Positions 20,523 to 33,029 of a DNA stretch of 64,000 nucleotides are shown here, piece by piece (the stretch's first letter is position 1; the number at the start of each line of letters is the position of its first letter). The notes under the pieces are model-generated. The model ran no database searches and had not been told where the DNA came from. It saw nothing but the letters and a program-made list of their open reading frames with translations. A program made the translations under genes and the position numbers. Source of the stretch: Eucalyptus grandis. Its lineage: Eukaryota > Streptophyta > Magnoliopsida > Myrtales > Myrtaceae. The DNA is taken from NCBI RefSeq assembly GCF_016545825.1, contig NC_052614.1, positions 44,705,212 through 44,769,211 on the forward strand, in the 5' to 3' direction.

Positions 20523-23500
20523 GGCAGCTTCGTTCAGGTGTGCGCACTAGACATCAATGCAAATGCAGAGTGAGGTTCACATTGCTTATGAAGAACAATT
20601 ACAAAGAGCTTGCACAAAACTGCATAAATGCATACGATATTGCATGTATTAATTCTCTCAATCAGCTAGAATCTCGCACCACTGAATCCAAAAATGTGCA
20701 CTTTGCTTATCCAACAAGTTATGCATTAGTAGGACTCTGGATTTTCATTCTCTATTGGAGGTAGCATATGGTGGGTAATTTTTTTTTAGCTTATTTGGTT
20801 CATTGAAAGTCCAGGCAAAGAGACTACGTAGGTAGATATTTGTGTATTTCTTAAGACTGTTTATTTACACTTAAGCAAAAATAAAAAAGTATTTTTTTCC
20901 TGTCAAAAATAAAAAATTATGAATAAACTACATATTAATAATTGAATATTGTGGAATTGTCGGGAGTTTTGAATTTAAAAAAAAAAAATTATCCGTGAGC
21001 CGCAAAATTAAGAATTAAATAAAAAGTAAAAAGTAAAATAAATACAGACGAATCTAATGACTTAAAATAGATTGATAGAAGGAAAAGGTCCGGTCATAGA
21101 CTCAAAGTTACCCACTTTCCCATATCTCTCCGTGTTCATCTCTCTTTCCTTTCCTAGAGTTGTTGATTGTATTTTCTTTTGCGACTCCACCTTCTATTTT
21201 TCTTTCTTTTTCATTTATATTATGTTCATCTAGATCTTCACTATCTATGAAGAAGCTTCTGTACAAATGAGTGCCGTCAGCCGTCCACCTTCTTATGTCC
21301 TTGATTTTTCAAAATAATGAACTGACTATACTCACTACAATTTGGTGTACATGGAAAAATGTTGCGCTAAAGCATTTTCTCAAATCAGATAAAAATCTTG
21401 GGAGACTAATAACTTAAGGAAAATTCCTAACGGAAAGAATGATTTATTCCAAGTCAATTTTTCAATAACAGATGCAAAATAATGACACCTCTAAGCTTTG
21501 CTTTGTTGAAGCTGCAAACTTTTGATCATTCTTAAAACATCGACTGTCTACGTGGGCTTGGGAATGCAAATTATTGGTTTTCCAATTGGTTTTATCATCG
21601 TAGATTCTTGGTTTACCGTTGGTAATTACAAAAATAAAAAATTGGAAATAAGGATTTAATTTTATCTTCTTGTATATTTCAAAGATTTTACAATAAGATT
21701 TTACTCACATTTTTTAGGAATTTAATTATGACATTAACAAATAATTAAGAATTTCCTTTTCCGGCAAAAGAACATTTTTGGCATTTAGAGTTTTATTCAC
21801 CTTTTACTGGACTTTCAATGTTGACCATTCGGGGATCGAAGAAAGAAAGCATAGAAATTAATTTGGGGTAAAAGGAATAAATTTCCTTGTGACACATATG
21901 GACCCAATAATAGATCATATGTCATATTTTTCGTAAGGCAATCTTGAAAGGAACAAAATTGGCAGAATATAATAATTTATTCCATTTTATTGGCTTTTTA
22001 ATGTCTACTTTTTCTGGATACTTAATTAAAAAAATGCAGACATTAATTTCCGGAAAATAAAAAACATTTCCAATAGGACATGTGTCGATAGTGGAGTAGG
22101 TGTCAACGCCTCATTTGGTGCATTTTATAAAAATATAGATAAATATTTCAAAAAAGAATGAGATGCCAAAAAGTGATTCTGTTGATTACTTCTAAAAAAA
22201 AAAAATGGAGTGCAATGATCAACACAATTCCACATGATGTTCGCATCTTTCTTTATTTTCATAAATTCCTCATTTTTCTATCTAATCAACTATTTGAATT
22301 TCTTCCTTGCCATATCTTTCCATTGAGTCTTTCCTTTCGTTTTGAGTTAATACCATGAAAAATTTTAAACCGATACCCAATTATAAATTTATTTTAAACT
22401 AATTTTTTAACTACATAAAATTTTAAATTGATACACATGTGACAAATTTACTCTCCATTAATATTTATAAAGTTTTGCTGTCAAATAACTAAGCTGGATA
22501 ACACATGATAATTAACAAGTGTACTAATTTGGGGTTTTGCTCTCCATTGGTCATAGATGTACACAAGTTTGTTGTTTTCCGTAGTATTAATTTAATTTAA
22601 CAAATACTAATGAATGGTAAATTTGTCATAAATATATCAATTTGGGTTTTTAATAGTCAAAAAATTAGTTTTAAGTAAATTTGTCGTAAGTGTATCAGTT
22701 TTGCGTTTTTTTATAGTAAAAAAATTAGTTGATGTAAATTTGTCACATATATACTAGTTTTGGGTTTTTTGTAGTATTAACCCAGTACTTATTTGTTTGC
22801 TTGATATTAGATTTTCTTTACCTTGGATTTTCTTCATCTTTTTCTTGTATAATTATGTATAATCATCATACATTGGTGTACAAGCTTTTATCTTCTTCTT
22901 TTTTTTTTTCCTGTTTCTCTTGAAAATTTAGTCTTAGGTAATGCATATTTCTTTTTTCTTGCCCATTCCATGTTATGCCCTATGCGATGAAAAACAAAGT
23001 TTCTTAATTTAATTTGCAAAACCTCCGCTCTTCTACTATAAGTATTTATCTTTTCTCTAAGTTTACTCGGTCACAATTTTGATGCTCAAAAAGGCTGTTA
23101 TGGCAAGCTTTCTTTGAAAAGTTTGGTCTTTTCAAATTTGAGCAAGTCATGAATTATTTGACAATCCGGATAATTTCATTTTTGGGAATTTCTTTATGTT
23201 AGCCTCCACGTTCTATTGAAGTTATCCAAAGGTGAATTCTGCACAAATTCTATAGATGTCAAGTTTTTTCTGCCTTAAAAAAAAAGTTTTTCTGCCTTTC
23301 TTTTTCAAATATTAGTTTTCCAAATTATTTTTATAATATATTTTTTTATATAAAACAAAAAGAAAAGAAAAAAAAAGGTGGAGGAGTGGTAATATGGGAG
23401 TATTTAGTAGAGTTCTTTAACCCCATAGACAACTGGTCCGAGTTTTTGGAATTCGAAACCCATTTTATATGCTTTTGAAACCACCTTGGAACTTGGAATT

Positions 23501-24400
23501 GTTGTTTCATTCCAAAGTACCGTAAACTACCTTGTATTTATTCAATTTTCTTTTTAATCATTGAACAGAAATTACAGTTGTTCTAGTTACTCATATCAAA
23601 CATTCAACGCAACACCTAAATGAATTACATGTTAAAAACCACGTTCATGTCTAATAGTAACAATCCCATGATGTCTATAGCATCAAAAGCAAAAATATAT
23701 AAATTAATAAATTTCCATCTTTCAATTAAATTCATGAGTTGAGACGACCACCTATCACAATGAAATGCACTAAAATGTTTCATCTGTAGACATAGTCAAT
23801 CTCATCACACATACTCACACACACATAGTATGCATGGGGAGAGACAGAGAGAGGAGAGAATTATTTTCTAAATGAGCTTGGAGATTAATTGATCAATTAG
23901 AGCTTTCACACGTTAATGTATGAAACACTTCATAAGGAAAAAACAAATAATAATAAACAATTAAGTACACATTTATTTATTATTAAAATATCATGCAGGG
24001 TACCTGCAAAGGTTACATAGTGATATGGAACATATATTATCCCCACTTTTTACCGCAATTTTAGAGCTGGAACCAAATCTGTGAGTTCTAACTCCGAATG
24101 TGAAACTTACTCGTCCTTCATGAACCAAGGCCTTTTTCTTTTCTAATGGGAGTTTTATTACTTTAAATTCTTGTGATGGGTATTAGAATAGATGTGTGGC
24201 CCAATGAGAACGCCACATTTCCACTTCTCTGTGGCCTTCTACTATATGCACCAAAATACAACACAACAATAGATTAGATGACTTCAGATGCATCTGCTCT
24301 CAGGTTGGATTTTCAAAATTTTGAGTAGCAGCGCTTTCTCAACTCCAAAATAATCCTGTAATCCTACCACGTTTCTAAACCTGCAGACTTCTTAGATCCC
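20523..24400. other. AT-rich intergenic DNA upstream of gene 1
   Basis: No supported gene. The 5' flank and promoter of gene 1 must lie in the first part, but I see no convincing TATA box at a defined spacing. A candidate small DNA element is at 22347-22788. The remainder is AT-rich with homopolymers. Confidence 0.5.
22347..22788. mobile_element. Candidate MITE with imperfect terminal inverted repeats
   Basis: The left end reads GTTAATACCATGAAAAATTT and the right end, on the other strand, GTTAATACTACAAAAAACCC. Between them the phrase 'taaatttgtca..tatatca.ttt.g.gtttt' recurs three times. There is no ORF and no clear target-site duplication. Confidence 0.5.
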
Positions 24401-24408
24401 ATTCACGT

Positions 24409-24520
24409 AGGAAAGATTGCATTTGGTAGCACATTTGCTATACTATTCTTGACGAGGCAATCTTTAAATGTCAAAAGTGACAGGTTGTGAAGGGTCATAA
24501 TTTCTACCGGTAGTTCTTTC
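24409..24520 (-). pseudogene. Possible leucine-rich-repeat fragment
   Basis: A minus-strand frame ending at 24409 reads KELPVEIMTLHNLSLLTF, then a cysteine two residues on. This has the spacing of the LP.EI..L.NL.LL....C repeat common in plant NBS-LRR proteins. Only about one and a half repeats are visible and there is no NB-ARC domain nearby. It could be an isolated exon scrap or chance. Confidence 0.3.
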
Positions 24521-24718
24521 ACCAGTTGGAAAATGAACATCGATAACAAATATAAACATGTGCTATAACTTGTATAGAGCATGATTAAGTGTACTGACCA
24601 ACAAATTAAAGTACGATAATCACTTGTCGAAACATCAAAAGCACAGGGAGCATACAAACATCTGTCCCTAAAAGTAATACTTGTTAGTAAGGACGACAAG
24701 CAAATGCAAGCTAACTAA

Positions 24719-24919
24719 AGTAACAAGCAAGAAAGAGGTGCAAAACAACACAAGACTAGCACCACGAAACCTGAACTCAAGGCCGATGAATCCCAGAAGT
24801 ATGATTCAGATGACGACAACACCGACTTCAGAAAACTCGGAGAAACTGAAGCAGAGAAAAGCAACGGAGATATTTGTCCCAAGAAACATAGTGAAGGAAC
24901 AAGTACCAGGAATAGGTGA
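24719..24919 (+). pseudogene. Exon-like acidic/basic fragment of unknown origin
   Basis: A 66-codon frame without an internal stop or a starting Met contains KPELKADESQKYDSDDDNTD and later SNGDICPKKH. The composition (charged, Asp/Lys/Ser-rich, few codons of low-complexity type) looks more like a disordered segment of a real nuclear protein than like surrounding AT-rich noise. No splice structure or neighbouring exon is evident and I do not recognise it. Confidence 0.3.
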
Positions 24920-25334
24920 CTTCCTTCCTTAGCTAGCAGAGCACTCGCGTCTTAACAGATATAGCAATTGACTATTTGTTGGGACCTCGGTTATGAAGTA
25001 AGAGAAAGAAACGCGAAGGAATAAACAAAGACAAAAAGATAATGGAATAAAATACGGCATGGGGATTTGATTATTTGCTTGCAGCTTTCGTCTGAGGCCC
25101 TTTTATTCTTTTCTTTGGCCTAATTGGTACCTAAACATGCCTGAAGCTTCTGTCTCCATCTTTATGGTCACGCATGATTCTCGTTCTATCTTACACTTTT
25201 AGCTCTTGGAATAGGCAAATGATAGGCTACTCTACCACTTCTGGTTCATTTTATTTCCTGGAAAAATTGACACGATTGGTAGATATTTTGTGAAGAAACT
25301 ATTTAAGAAATATGGTTGATTTTCTAGTGTTGGT
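24920..25334. other. No recognisable feature
   Basis: AT-rich sequence without a supported gene or repeat structure. Confidence 0.4.
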
Positions 25335-25880
25335 TTGGATTTTAGGAAAGAGCTAAAAATCATTATTGGAAGTCTGGTGTTAGAATACATAAGGAAATTG
25401 CTTGAATCAGTTACAAACCTATTCTACAAATATCAATTCATTCATACACTTTCCAATTTTACAAATTTAGTAACATTTGTGCAAAATTCCTTTGTAGCCC
25501 TTCTAATTAGTTTTTGACGGAAATTGTTGATGTGGCGGTATGCCAACATAGGACGGCTAGAAATGATGTATCATCATGTCGGTTATTTCTATTGAATTGA
25601 CTAGAAAGACTACAAAAGTATAGGACTAAACTCGCATCCTTATAATAGGTTTAACACTGATTGAGTAATTTTCCCCAAAAAACTTAATTCGAGTTTAAGA
25701 CAAATAAACCTATAATGCATGATCTCAAGAACTTGGCAGCAAGATTCAAGACCTCGAGCCTTGGACTCAAAATTAGAGCTGAACTGTTAGCCCCGAACTC
25801 AATATCTAAGAGTTAGCAGTTGAAAGTTGATCCAAGGACTTGTGACCCTGGCCCTAGATGCTCAAGTCTAGCCCTAGTGT
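25335..25880. repeat. TIR-like element copy plus its host repeat, uninterrupted
   Basis: About 25390-25685 is another copy of the element family near 100-400. From 25690 to 25880 follows the host repeat that at the left of the window is split by the LINE and the hAT element. Here it is continuous, so it serves as the reference for the pre-insertion state of both. Confidence 0.6.
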
Positions 25881-25984
25881 CCAAAGCTTAGGGGAGAAGA
25901 ATCGCACAAGTACCATAATTTTTTTCGTTCGCTTGAGTGCCACATGTTAGCTATATGCCCTAAAGCAACCGTATAATTGTTACG

Positions 25985-26377
25985 TATAATATATATGTCA
26001 CTATGCTTCATTGACAAGTCTCTTAGCTGAATGCAATTACAGTGATTTTACTGAGAAAGCACCTCATTACCAAGAAGGTAAAAGAAAGAAAATACACAGA
26101 CGCTCTTATGCTACAATAGGGTGCGGAGCATGACCAATCCTAGGATCATACTCAGTTTGCAACTTCCCTTTGGTTTCTTCAGTGGGCTTGGTCTTGGAGT
26201 GTGGGTGTACTCATCTGTATGGTGCATCAATAGCAGCCATACATGAGTTATAAGGTCTCTGCACTTCATGATGAAGTTGGAGATTGCTGAACACTTTATG
26301 GCACCACATATTGCAGTCACGCCCATCGTCGGTAGTCTGGTCAAAAAGCTATCTCTTGGGCCGCTGATATTAAGCAA
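25985..26377 (-). pseudogene. Truncated DUF594 pseudogene fragment with 3' flank
   Basis: The first part (25985-26110) matches the 3' flank of genes 2 and 3 almost phrase by phrase ('tatgtcactatgcttcattgacaag'-type sequence, also at 32852 and 40751). On the minus strand the following frame contains DLITHVWLLLMHHTDEY, matching the DUF594 C-terminus, preceded by a degraded counterpart of the conserved Cys-rich segment (ICGAIKCSA against LCHAAYNCQA). All the N-terminal membrane domain is missing, so this is a 3' scrap of a family member, not a gene. Confidence 0.8.
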
Positions 26378-26598
26378 GACAGTGTTATGCTAGGAGAAGA
26401 ATGATGAAGTTGAGATGCTTATTGAAACCATATGTGAAATCTGTTATTGGCAATGGGTAGAATATTCTCCAAAGGTGAATCATTGGCATCCTTTTGGGAC
26501 TCATTTAGACAATTTTCCAAGAAGAGCAGTATATGAATCCTCTTTAGGAATTCAACCAGAAGTTGCTGATGTAATCAGCAGCCAAGCTACATTAGCAG
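26378..26598. repeat. Old duplicated segment, left part (paralogue of 8030-8330)
   Basis: It carries 'gtgaatcattggcatcctttt' and 'aattcaaccagaagttg', matching 8147-8240 with scattered differences. It continues at 27786 after the inserted element. Confidence 0.65.
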
Positions 26599-26606
26599 AC
26601 AAACTC

Positions 26607-27785
26607 CAAAATATCTCTTCAAGTGTCATAACTTGGCACAAAAGGACACTTAAGTGCCATAACTTACGAAAGGTACACTTAAGTGTCACATTTTAAAAAA
26701 AGTGGAACACCTGAGTGCCACCTCCGGCGAAACTGACCGGAAATCATACGTGGCAATTAAATATTAATATTTATCGCCGAGGTGACTCGCCGGAGAGCTG
26801 AGTCAACTCTAATTCATCCAAAACGATGTCATTTCGAGTGTTGGCCAAAATTGAGCTATTAAATCAGCCAAAATGACGTCATTTTGGCATAATTTGAATT
26901 TTAATATAATATAAAAAAAATAATTCAATTAAAAATAAAATAATAAAATAATTTATATTTTTATTAATAAAAAAAAAACGGAGGAAGAGAAAGGCGGTTG
27001 GCGGGCGAGGGCTGAACCCTCGCCACTGCTGCCTCCCCCGCCGTCATTGGAAGGTTGGGGAGGGTCGATCGAGGCTGCCGAGCCTTAGCCGAAGGCCGAT
27101 GGCCCTTGGCCGAAGGCTAGCGGCGAGGGTCGGTGACCCTCGCCCAAATTTGGGGCGAGGCACGCAGGCCCTCATTGCCCGGTTGGCTGGGGCCACCGAC
27201 CCTCGACCAAGGCTCGGCGGCCCCAACCCTCATCGCCGCCTTGCCTCCCTCCTCCTCCTTCCCCCTCCTCTTTTTTTCTTCCTCCTCCTCCTTCCTCCTC
27301 CTCCTCAACCACCGACCGCTTCCCCTCCTCCTCCTTCCCCCCCCTCGCCAAATCTGGGCAAGGGTTGCAGCCCTCGTCACTGTCGGCCGGGGTCGCCGAC
27401 CCCGCTAGGGCCCGACGACCCCGGCCGACTCTCCCTCATCCGTTGCCGGCCCTTGCCAATGGCGGCGGGCAGCCGAGGGCAACTCCACCCTTTTTTAAAA
27501 TTCTTTTTAATTTTTTAAATATTTATTTTTTTAGAAATATTTTAAATAAATTCAATTTAATTAATTTTATATTAATTTTTTACCACGTCAGCACCAAAAC
27601 GACACCGTTTTGCACATGCTTAATCGGAAAATTGACACATCAGCGTTTTGGCCAGATTTTGGCCGGATTGGCACTCAAGTGATCAATTTTGCTCCGATTT
27701 TAGCACTTAAGTGCATCTTTCGTAAATTATGACACTTAAGTGTTCATTTCTACCAAGTTATGGTACTCTAGGGGTTCGCGTCTCA
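26607..27785. mobile_element. Mutator-like non-autonomous element with GC-rich interior (1.18 kb)
   Basis: Flanked by the 8-bp repeat ACAAACTC (26599-26606 and 27786-27793). Both ends, read inward, carry CATAACTTGG, then ACACTTAAGTG..ATAA..TTACGAAAG, then CACTTAAGTG, giving an imperfect terminal inverted repeat of more than 70 bases. The paralogous segment at 8325-8345 lacks the element. The middle (about 26990-27500) is GC-rich with CTC-repeat tracts and many copies of the words GGCGAGGGTC and GACCCTCGCC. The open frames there are low-complexity and overlapping, so I do not call genes. Confidence 0.75.
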
Positions 27786-28280
27786 ACAAACTCAAATATG
27801 GAAGACATGCATTAAATTCTTCGATACTACCAAACGTGTCAGGCATATACTCTTGTGGCTTCTCAAACTTTGGTTTCATCATAAGGTGCCTGTAAACTCA
27901 TGATGGAATGAAGGAACGATGTACCGGAGATGACAAGTGTGTGTTATGGAGTTGATAGGGAAAAATTACCTAATTAGTTGATATCAATTCAGTTCTAAAA
28001 TTTTTAATTTTGGCAATTTAGTTTTAAATCTTTGTGTGAAATTTCAATATAGTCTTTTTGGGTCGATCTTCATTGAAAATCACTAATGTGGCAATCTAAT
28101 AATCATCAACCGTCCTACATGGCATCGTAGCGTTAGCAATTTTTTTGCTGAAAATTGCTCTAAAGAACTACATTAGATTTCCGTGCAAAAATTTATGACT
28201 CAATTAAGAAAATTAGAAAGTTTATGATGAAATTGGTATCCGTACAACAGGTTTAGAACTAATTGGAAAATACCTGTCAA
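27786..28280. repeat. Old duplicated segment, right part, with a TIR-like element copy
   Basis: 27786-27957 continues the paralogy to 8335-8523 ('atggaagacatgcatt' against 'atggaagacaagcatt'). At 27958-28280 lies a further copy of the small element family also found near 100-400 and 8524-8805, in the same relative position, so it predates the duplication of these units. Confidence 0.6.
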
Positions 28281-28683
28281 TCGATAGCATGTGCCGAAAA
28301 GTCATCTATTTTTTGTCCATTAGTTCTTCGAGAAGTCTATATTAAGATCCTAGAGTTAACTGGAATTTCAATATGGTCACCCAAACAAGGATTAAGTTTG
28401 AGATAATATAAAACAGGCAATGTGAGAAATTCATTTTTTTATTATATCTTGTTTGGCATGACCTAGATTGAATTATATACACAACACAAAATCAATAAAT
28501 AACTTAGAATAACCACCACCTCCCTCCAAGGTGGTCGCTATTTACTGTCACGACGAACTTCGTGAGGTCACCTGCCCATGACAATCGATAATTTAGGGTG
28601 GTTGCCTGCCTCTTTCATAGGCAACCACCACCATACGGAACAAGTTTGGCTCGTGATTGATGGCATTATGTAGTGGTCATCAT

Positions 28684-29281
28684 CTAAGTAGCATCGATAC
28701 TAATACACGACACTAAACACATGCTAACCCGTCATTTCTCAAAAAATAAAAAAATTCAACACGTTGAGACACGCTATATATTAAATATATATTTATATAT
28801 ACATGATAAATTATCATTTTTATGATTAGTTTAATCAAATTAATTTGATTCAAATTCACAGATAAATAAATAATTCAAAAACAACATAGAATAAATTTAC
28901 AATAAAAACATTAATCTACCATTTTTTAATATCATTCATTAAGAGAAGAATTGTGTGTCACGGGAAATGAGAGTCAGAAAAGAAGAGAAAACTAAATCTT
29001 TTGTCTTTCCCCATTTATTATTTTTATTATTTTTTACATATTTACATTTTGATCCCTCATTTAGTGAAACATTTTAAAATTGATCTGTGTATGTTGGAAT
29101 TACATGCCAAAATTCCAAACTCGTATGTCGAGATTTCTGGCTCGAGTGTCAAAGAGTATCGAGAGAATTGACCAGGTGTCTAATTTTCTTATATTTATTG
29201 ATCAAGTGTCAAAGAGTATCAGAGAGTGTAGAAATGTATAACATCATATAAAGGGTCTTGGAGAGTGTTGGCGCTTCATAG
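28684..29281. mobile_element. Decayed hAT-like element, relative of 6143-6784
   Basis: The ends CTAAGTAGCA and GCGCTTCATAG are degenerate versions of the 11-bp repeats of the intact element. The interior shares 'tatatattaaatatat' and the same string of 'tgtc.a.ag' words at its right side. The expected 8-bp duplication is no longer recognisable. Confidence 0.6.
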
Positions 29282-29962
29282 CGACGCTTGGTGGTGACAA
29301 TAATGCTAGTCCATGGTGGCTTCATCTGGCCAACCCGCGTGATCGAGATAGGAAAACTCTTAGGCGACCACCGGTGGCCTGAGAGTTGCGAAATTGCGCG
29401 GTGGGTGCTTGAGGTCAACGGGCAGCAAGTGTCAATAGCCATGCACAGCAGTGCTTTGCTGAGTGGGAAACAGAAACGTAGTTTTTATTTACCTTTTGTT
29501 TATTTTTTCTCTTTTATCCTTTTTTACTTTCCCATATTTCAGATGAGATGATTTTATTCCACCCTTAGGTCCGAACAGACTATTCAATTTTTTATTCGTA
29601 TGTATCCGGACTTTTCGAGAGTAGTGGACTACCATGGTATGGATTAGATAGCGAATTAGAAAATCATAATTCAACGAAATAAATTGGTCAACAACTCTCT
29701 ATACAAGAAAAATGCAAATAAAAAGCCCCTCACATGAATACCGCATGAATTATATCTTCTCTCAAGCTTTTATTTTGAGTTATTATAAAAAAATTAGATT
29801 TACTTAAAAGTTGAAAAATCATGTCCAAGACCAAGCGACCGAGAAAGGAACAAATTGATTCTTCTTAAAGCAAACTGATTTTGCAAAACCAACTCCGAGC
29901 AAGAGCAATAATAAAAGAGTTCAACGGAAAGACAAATGAGATTATAGATTGATGTAACTATG
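29282..29962. other. No recognisable feature
   Basis: It contains the flank of the decayed hAT element and AT-rich DNA. Short open frames on both strands overlap each other and have no motif. Confidence 0.4.
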
Positions 29963-30088
29963 TTGTCACACCCCAATTCACATAAAAAAAAGGGCATGAC
30001 ACGGCCGTCCTTTCACCAAAAGACGTAGTCTCAACATAACTAAAATTCAACCCGATATCAACATACATACATACATACATACATACAT

Positions 30089-30133
<45 letters not shown>

Positions 30134-31919
30134 ACAAAAAGGGTATTTGGTTACATATCGGAGTATTTCTACAATCCGCCGAACCAAAACATATACCTTC
30201 TGTAAAGACTAATTTATAAACTTATCAACTATGTACAAGTCATACCAAAAAGTTTCCACCACAAAAGTCCTCCCCAAACGAACGCACACGCCTATTCGCG
30301 ACTCGCTGAAGAACCTTAAAAACAAGCAGATGATAGGAGTGAGCTACCACAGCTTAACACATTTACTCTAAACGGATCGAGAAATCACTATGCACATTTA
30401 AAAACACAATCCTAACTCATTTTAACATAATATATAATCATAACTCAAATACTAAAAATACCAATGGTCCAATCCATTAGTCAATCTCATAAAACATGTA
30501 TCAATGGTCTATTTCATTGATCAATCTCATCAAATTATACATTAATGGTCCATTCCATCAACTAAACTCAAATCACGTGTCAATGGTCCACTCTATTGAC
30601 CCATTTCATGCTCAAATATATAGCCATGGTCACGCACAATACTTGTAACAAGACGACTGAGATTCCCCAATTGGCAAGATCTTCACCATTGGCAAGATCT
30701 TCACCTATTATTAGCCGATAGCTCCCCCCATAAGGATATTCTAGACTAGTATGCGCATACCCACACATCCCTTAGGATTCATAGAGACATTGAGTACCAA
30801 CCACCAATCACAATATCTAGTAATCCAACATTAGAAGAAAAATCATATCACAACTCAAAATTTGATATATAAATATGAAAGCATTCTTCAAAATGTCTTA
30901 GGATTCTTTCATGAAGAATTTCACAAATCATTTTCAAACAACTATTCAAATCGAATTTGAAATATAACTCAATCTTTCAAATAACGAAATGGCAATAATA
31001 ACTCAATCATGTTTTATGTAACAAACGATGCATTTTATCAACTCATAGAGTATATTATCCAACATCTTTCTCAAAACATGAGTCTAAAAAACAAAGAAGA
31101 AATAATGTCACTCACCTGAGAAAAATCAAAAATCAATTACGATGCATACTCGAACCACACACTTGGATCCCTAACAATTAACGGAAAAACAATATCAAAA
31201 GGCTGAGTAAAAAAAAAGAATATTCTTATAACGACTTGCCTATCTTGGGCCTATTTGTTGATAAAACGACACCTATGTGCCACGAAAGCTTGCATTTAGC
31301 GGAAACCCATCGTTTTCCACTAAGCGCGACCACGCACCAACTTCTTCACACCATAACTTCCTCCACAAAATTCTGTTTCAAGCCGTCTTGTAGTCTTTAG
31401 AAAGCTCTCTTAACATACAACAACAAACCCAACTCAGCTGCCCCAGAACAGTACTGAAAAAAAAAAAAAAAAAAAAAGGCTCGAAGCTATTGTACTACAG
31501 TTTCAGAATGCACCCCAACTTTAAAATTTCGTTCCGAATAAACTGTAAGCTCAAATCACGATCCGTAAGATGTTATAGCTTCACAACATCCCAAAGTACA
31601 ATTTCTACAAAAAGATGCAGCTCAACGACTCAAAAATTGGGTTTTGCCACACAAATATCCAAGACATCCGAATTTCGAGCCCTAATTGTGGCGATTGCTT
31701 CAAGTAGGTGATTAAAGGCTTCAATTTCTTACTAGCATTGCAAAACACACTTGAGTCAGCTTGATAAGGCATCCGGATCACTTGCGTGCCAAAATTTTTC
31801 CCTTTTTCCCTTTTTTCTTTCTCTCCTCTCCCCTGTTTCTTTCTTTCCCTTGTTTCTGCCGGTGCTCTTCTCTTTCTCTCCCTCTCTCTCTTTTAAAACA
31901 CAGCCGAAGCTTCCTCCAA
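29963..31919. repeat. Unclassified repeat with LTR-like composition, possibly minus strand
   Basis: It starts near 'tgtcacaccccaattcac' and contains imperfect repeats of 'caatggtccattccattga' type words (30465-30605). Near 31350-31620 is a stretch resembling gypsy-type LTR leader sequence on the minus strand. I find no paired LTR, target-site duplication or coding domain, so the class is open. Confidence 0.35.
30060..30128. repeat. (CATA)n followed by (TA)n microsatellite
   Basis: About eight CATA units run directly into about eighteen TA units. Confidence 0.95.
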
Positions 31920-31985
31920 TTTCCTTCAGCTTCTATTGTTGACTTTTCAAACTCTTTCTTTTCCCTTTTTATAATTATTTAAAGC

Positions 31986-31988
<3 letters not shown>

Positions 31989-32020
<32 letters not shown>
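31989..32020. repeat. (TA)n microsatellite, expanded in unit A
   Basis: About sixteen TA units. The corresponding site in unit B (about 37558-37568) has only 'atatattacatatg'. Confidence 0.9.
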
Positions 32021-32025
<5 letters not shown>

Positions 32026-33029
32026 GTTCACTGTTCCAATTCTATTGACACATTTAGGCTAAACTCGACCAATTTAGCTAAGAGTGTAAACCTTGCCATG
32101 TTACACAAATAGAATTTGCTGCCGTGCAGAACCAAAACTACTCCTACAACTACGCCACTATAAAAGATAAATTCAAGTATTTACAAAGGGCCCTCCACAC
32201 CTTGTCTTCACCCTTAGTACAATCCCTTCTCTCTTGGGTGTACATATGGGTTTCACTCTTGCTACCACCTAGTATTAGCAGTCAAAAGCTATTACAAATG
32301 TTCTCCTTTGTCCATGATTTTTTGCAAGAATAATCTTGGAATATCATACTTGCTTGCTATGAACTTTATCTTCACTTTCAAAACTCCAATGATCATAAAG
32401 TATATACCTGGAAACTCCAAGTTTGCACTGCCTGGTCAAATGCAGAGCCTCCGCTTTGCTTATATCACGTTAAGTTTGCAAATCATTACACTTAGTGAAT
32501 CTCCCTCGTATGATTGTAAAACCTGCACGGTTTTTTTTTTTCTTTTTTTGACATTTATAAGTTTCTGCAACACTTAAGAAAGCTTATCAAATACTTTTGA
32601 TTTAGTTGTCAATGAACGATGTTTTCCAACATTATGAATGTGGTCTGAGTACTACCAAAGGAAGAAACTCTCCCCTCCAAAATCACCTGCCCAGTGACTA
32701 GTATGTCAGACCGTAGACAAGTTAACAACAAAACAACAATCCTCATCAATACGGGTTTCATAAGATTAAACTACTTTCCGAGCAATGAGAGAGCAAGGGA
32801 GTGTAAAGAAAACAAGCCTTTTTGTATATAATGGATCTACATCCAACATATATGTCACTATGCTTCATTGACAAGTCTCTTAGCTGAATGCGATTACACT
32901 GATTTTACTAAGAAAGCACCTTTTTACCAAGAACAAAAAGAGAGAACACACATACCCCATGCTACAATCGGATGCAGAGCATAACGAATCCTAGGATCAT
33001 GATTTATTTTGCAACTTTTATCTGGTTTC

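Noticed and set aside
27044..27682. Several overlapping open frames of 60-139 codons on both strands
   Set aside because: They come from GC-rich, CTC-repetitive DNA inside a non-autonomous element. The peptides are Pro/Leu/Ser or Arg/Gly low-complexity in every frame, with no domain.
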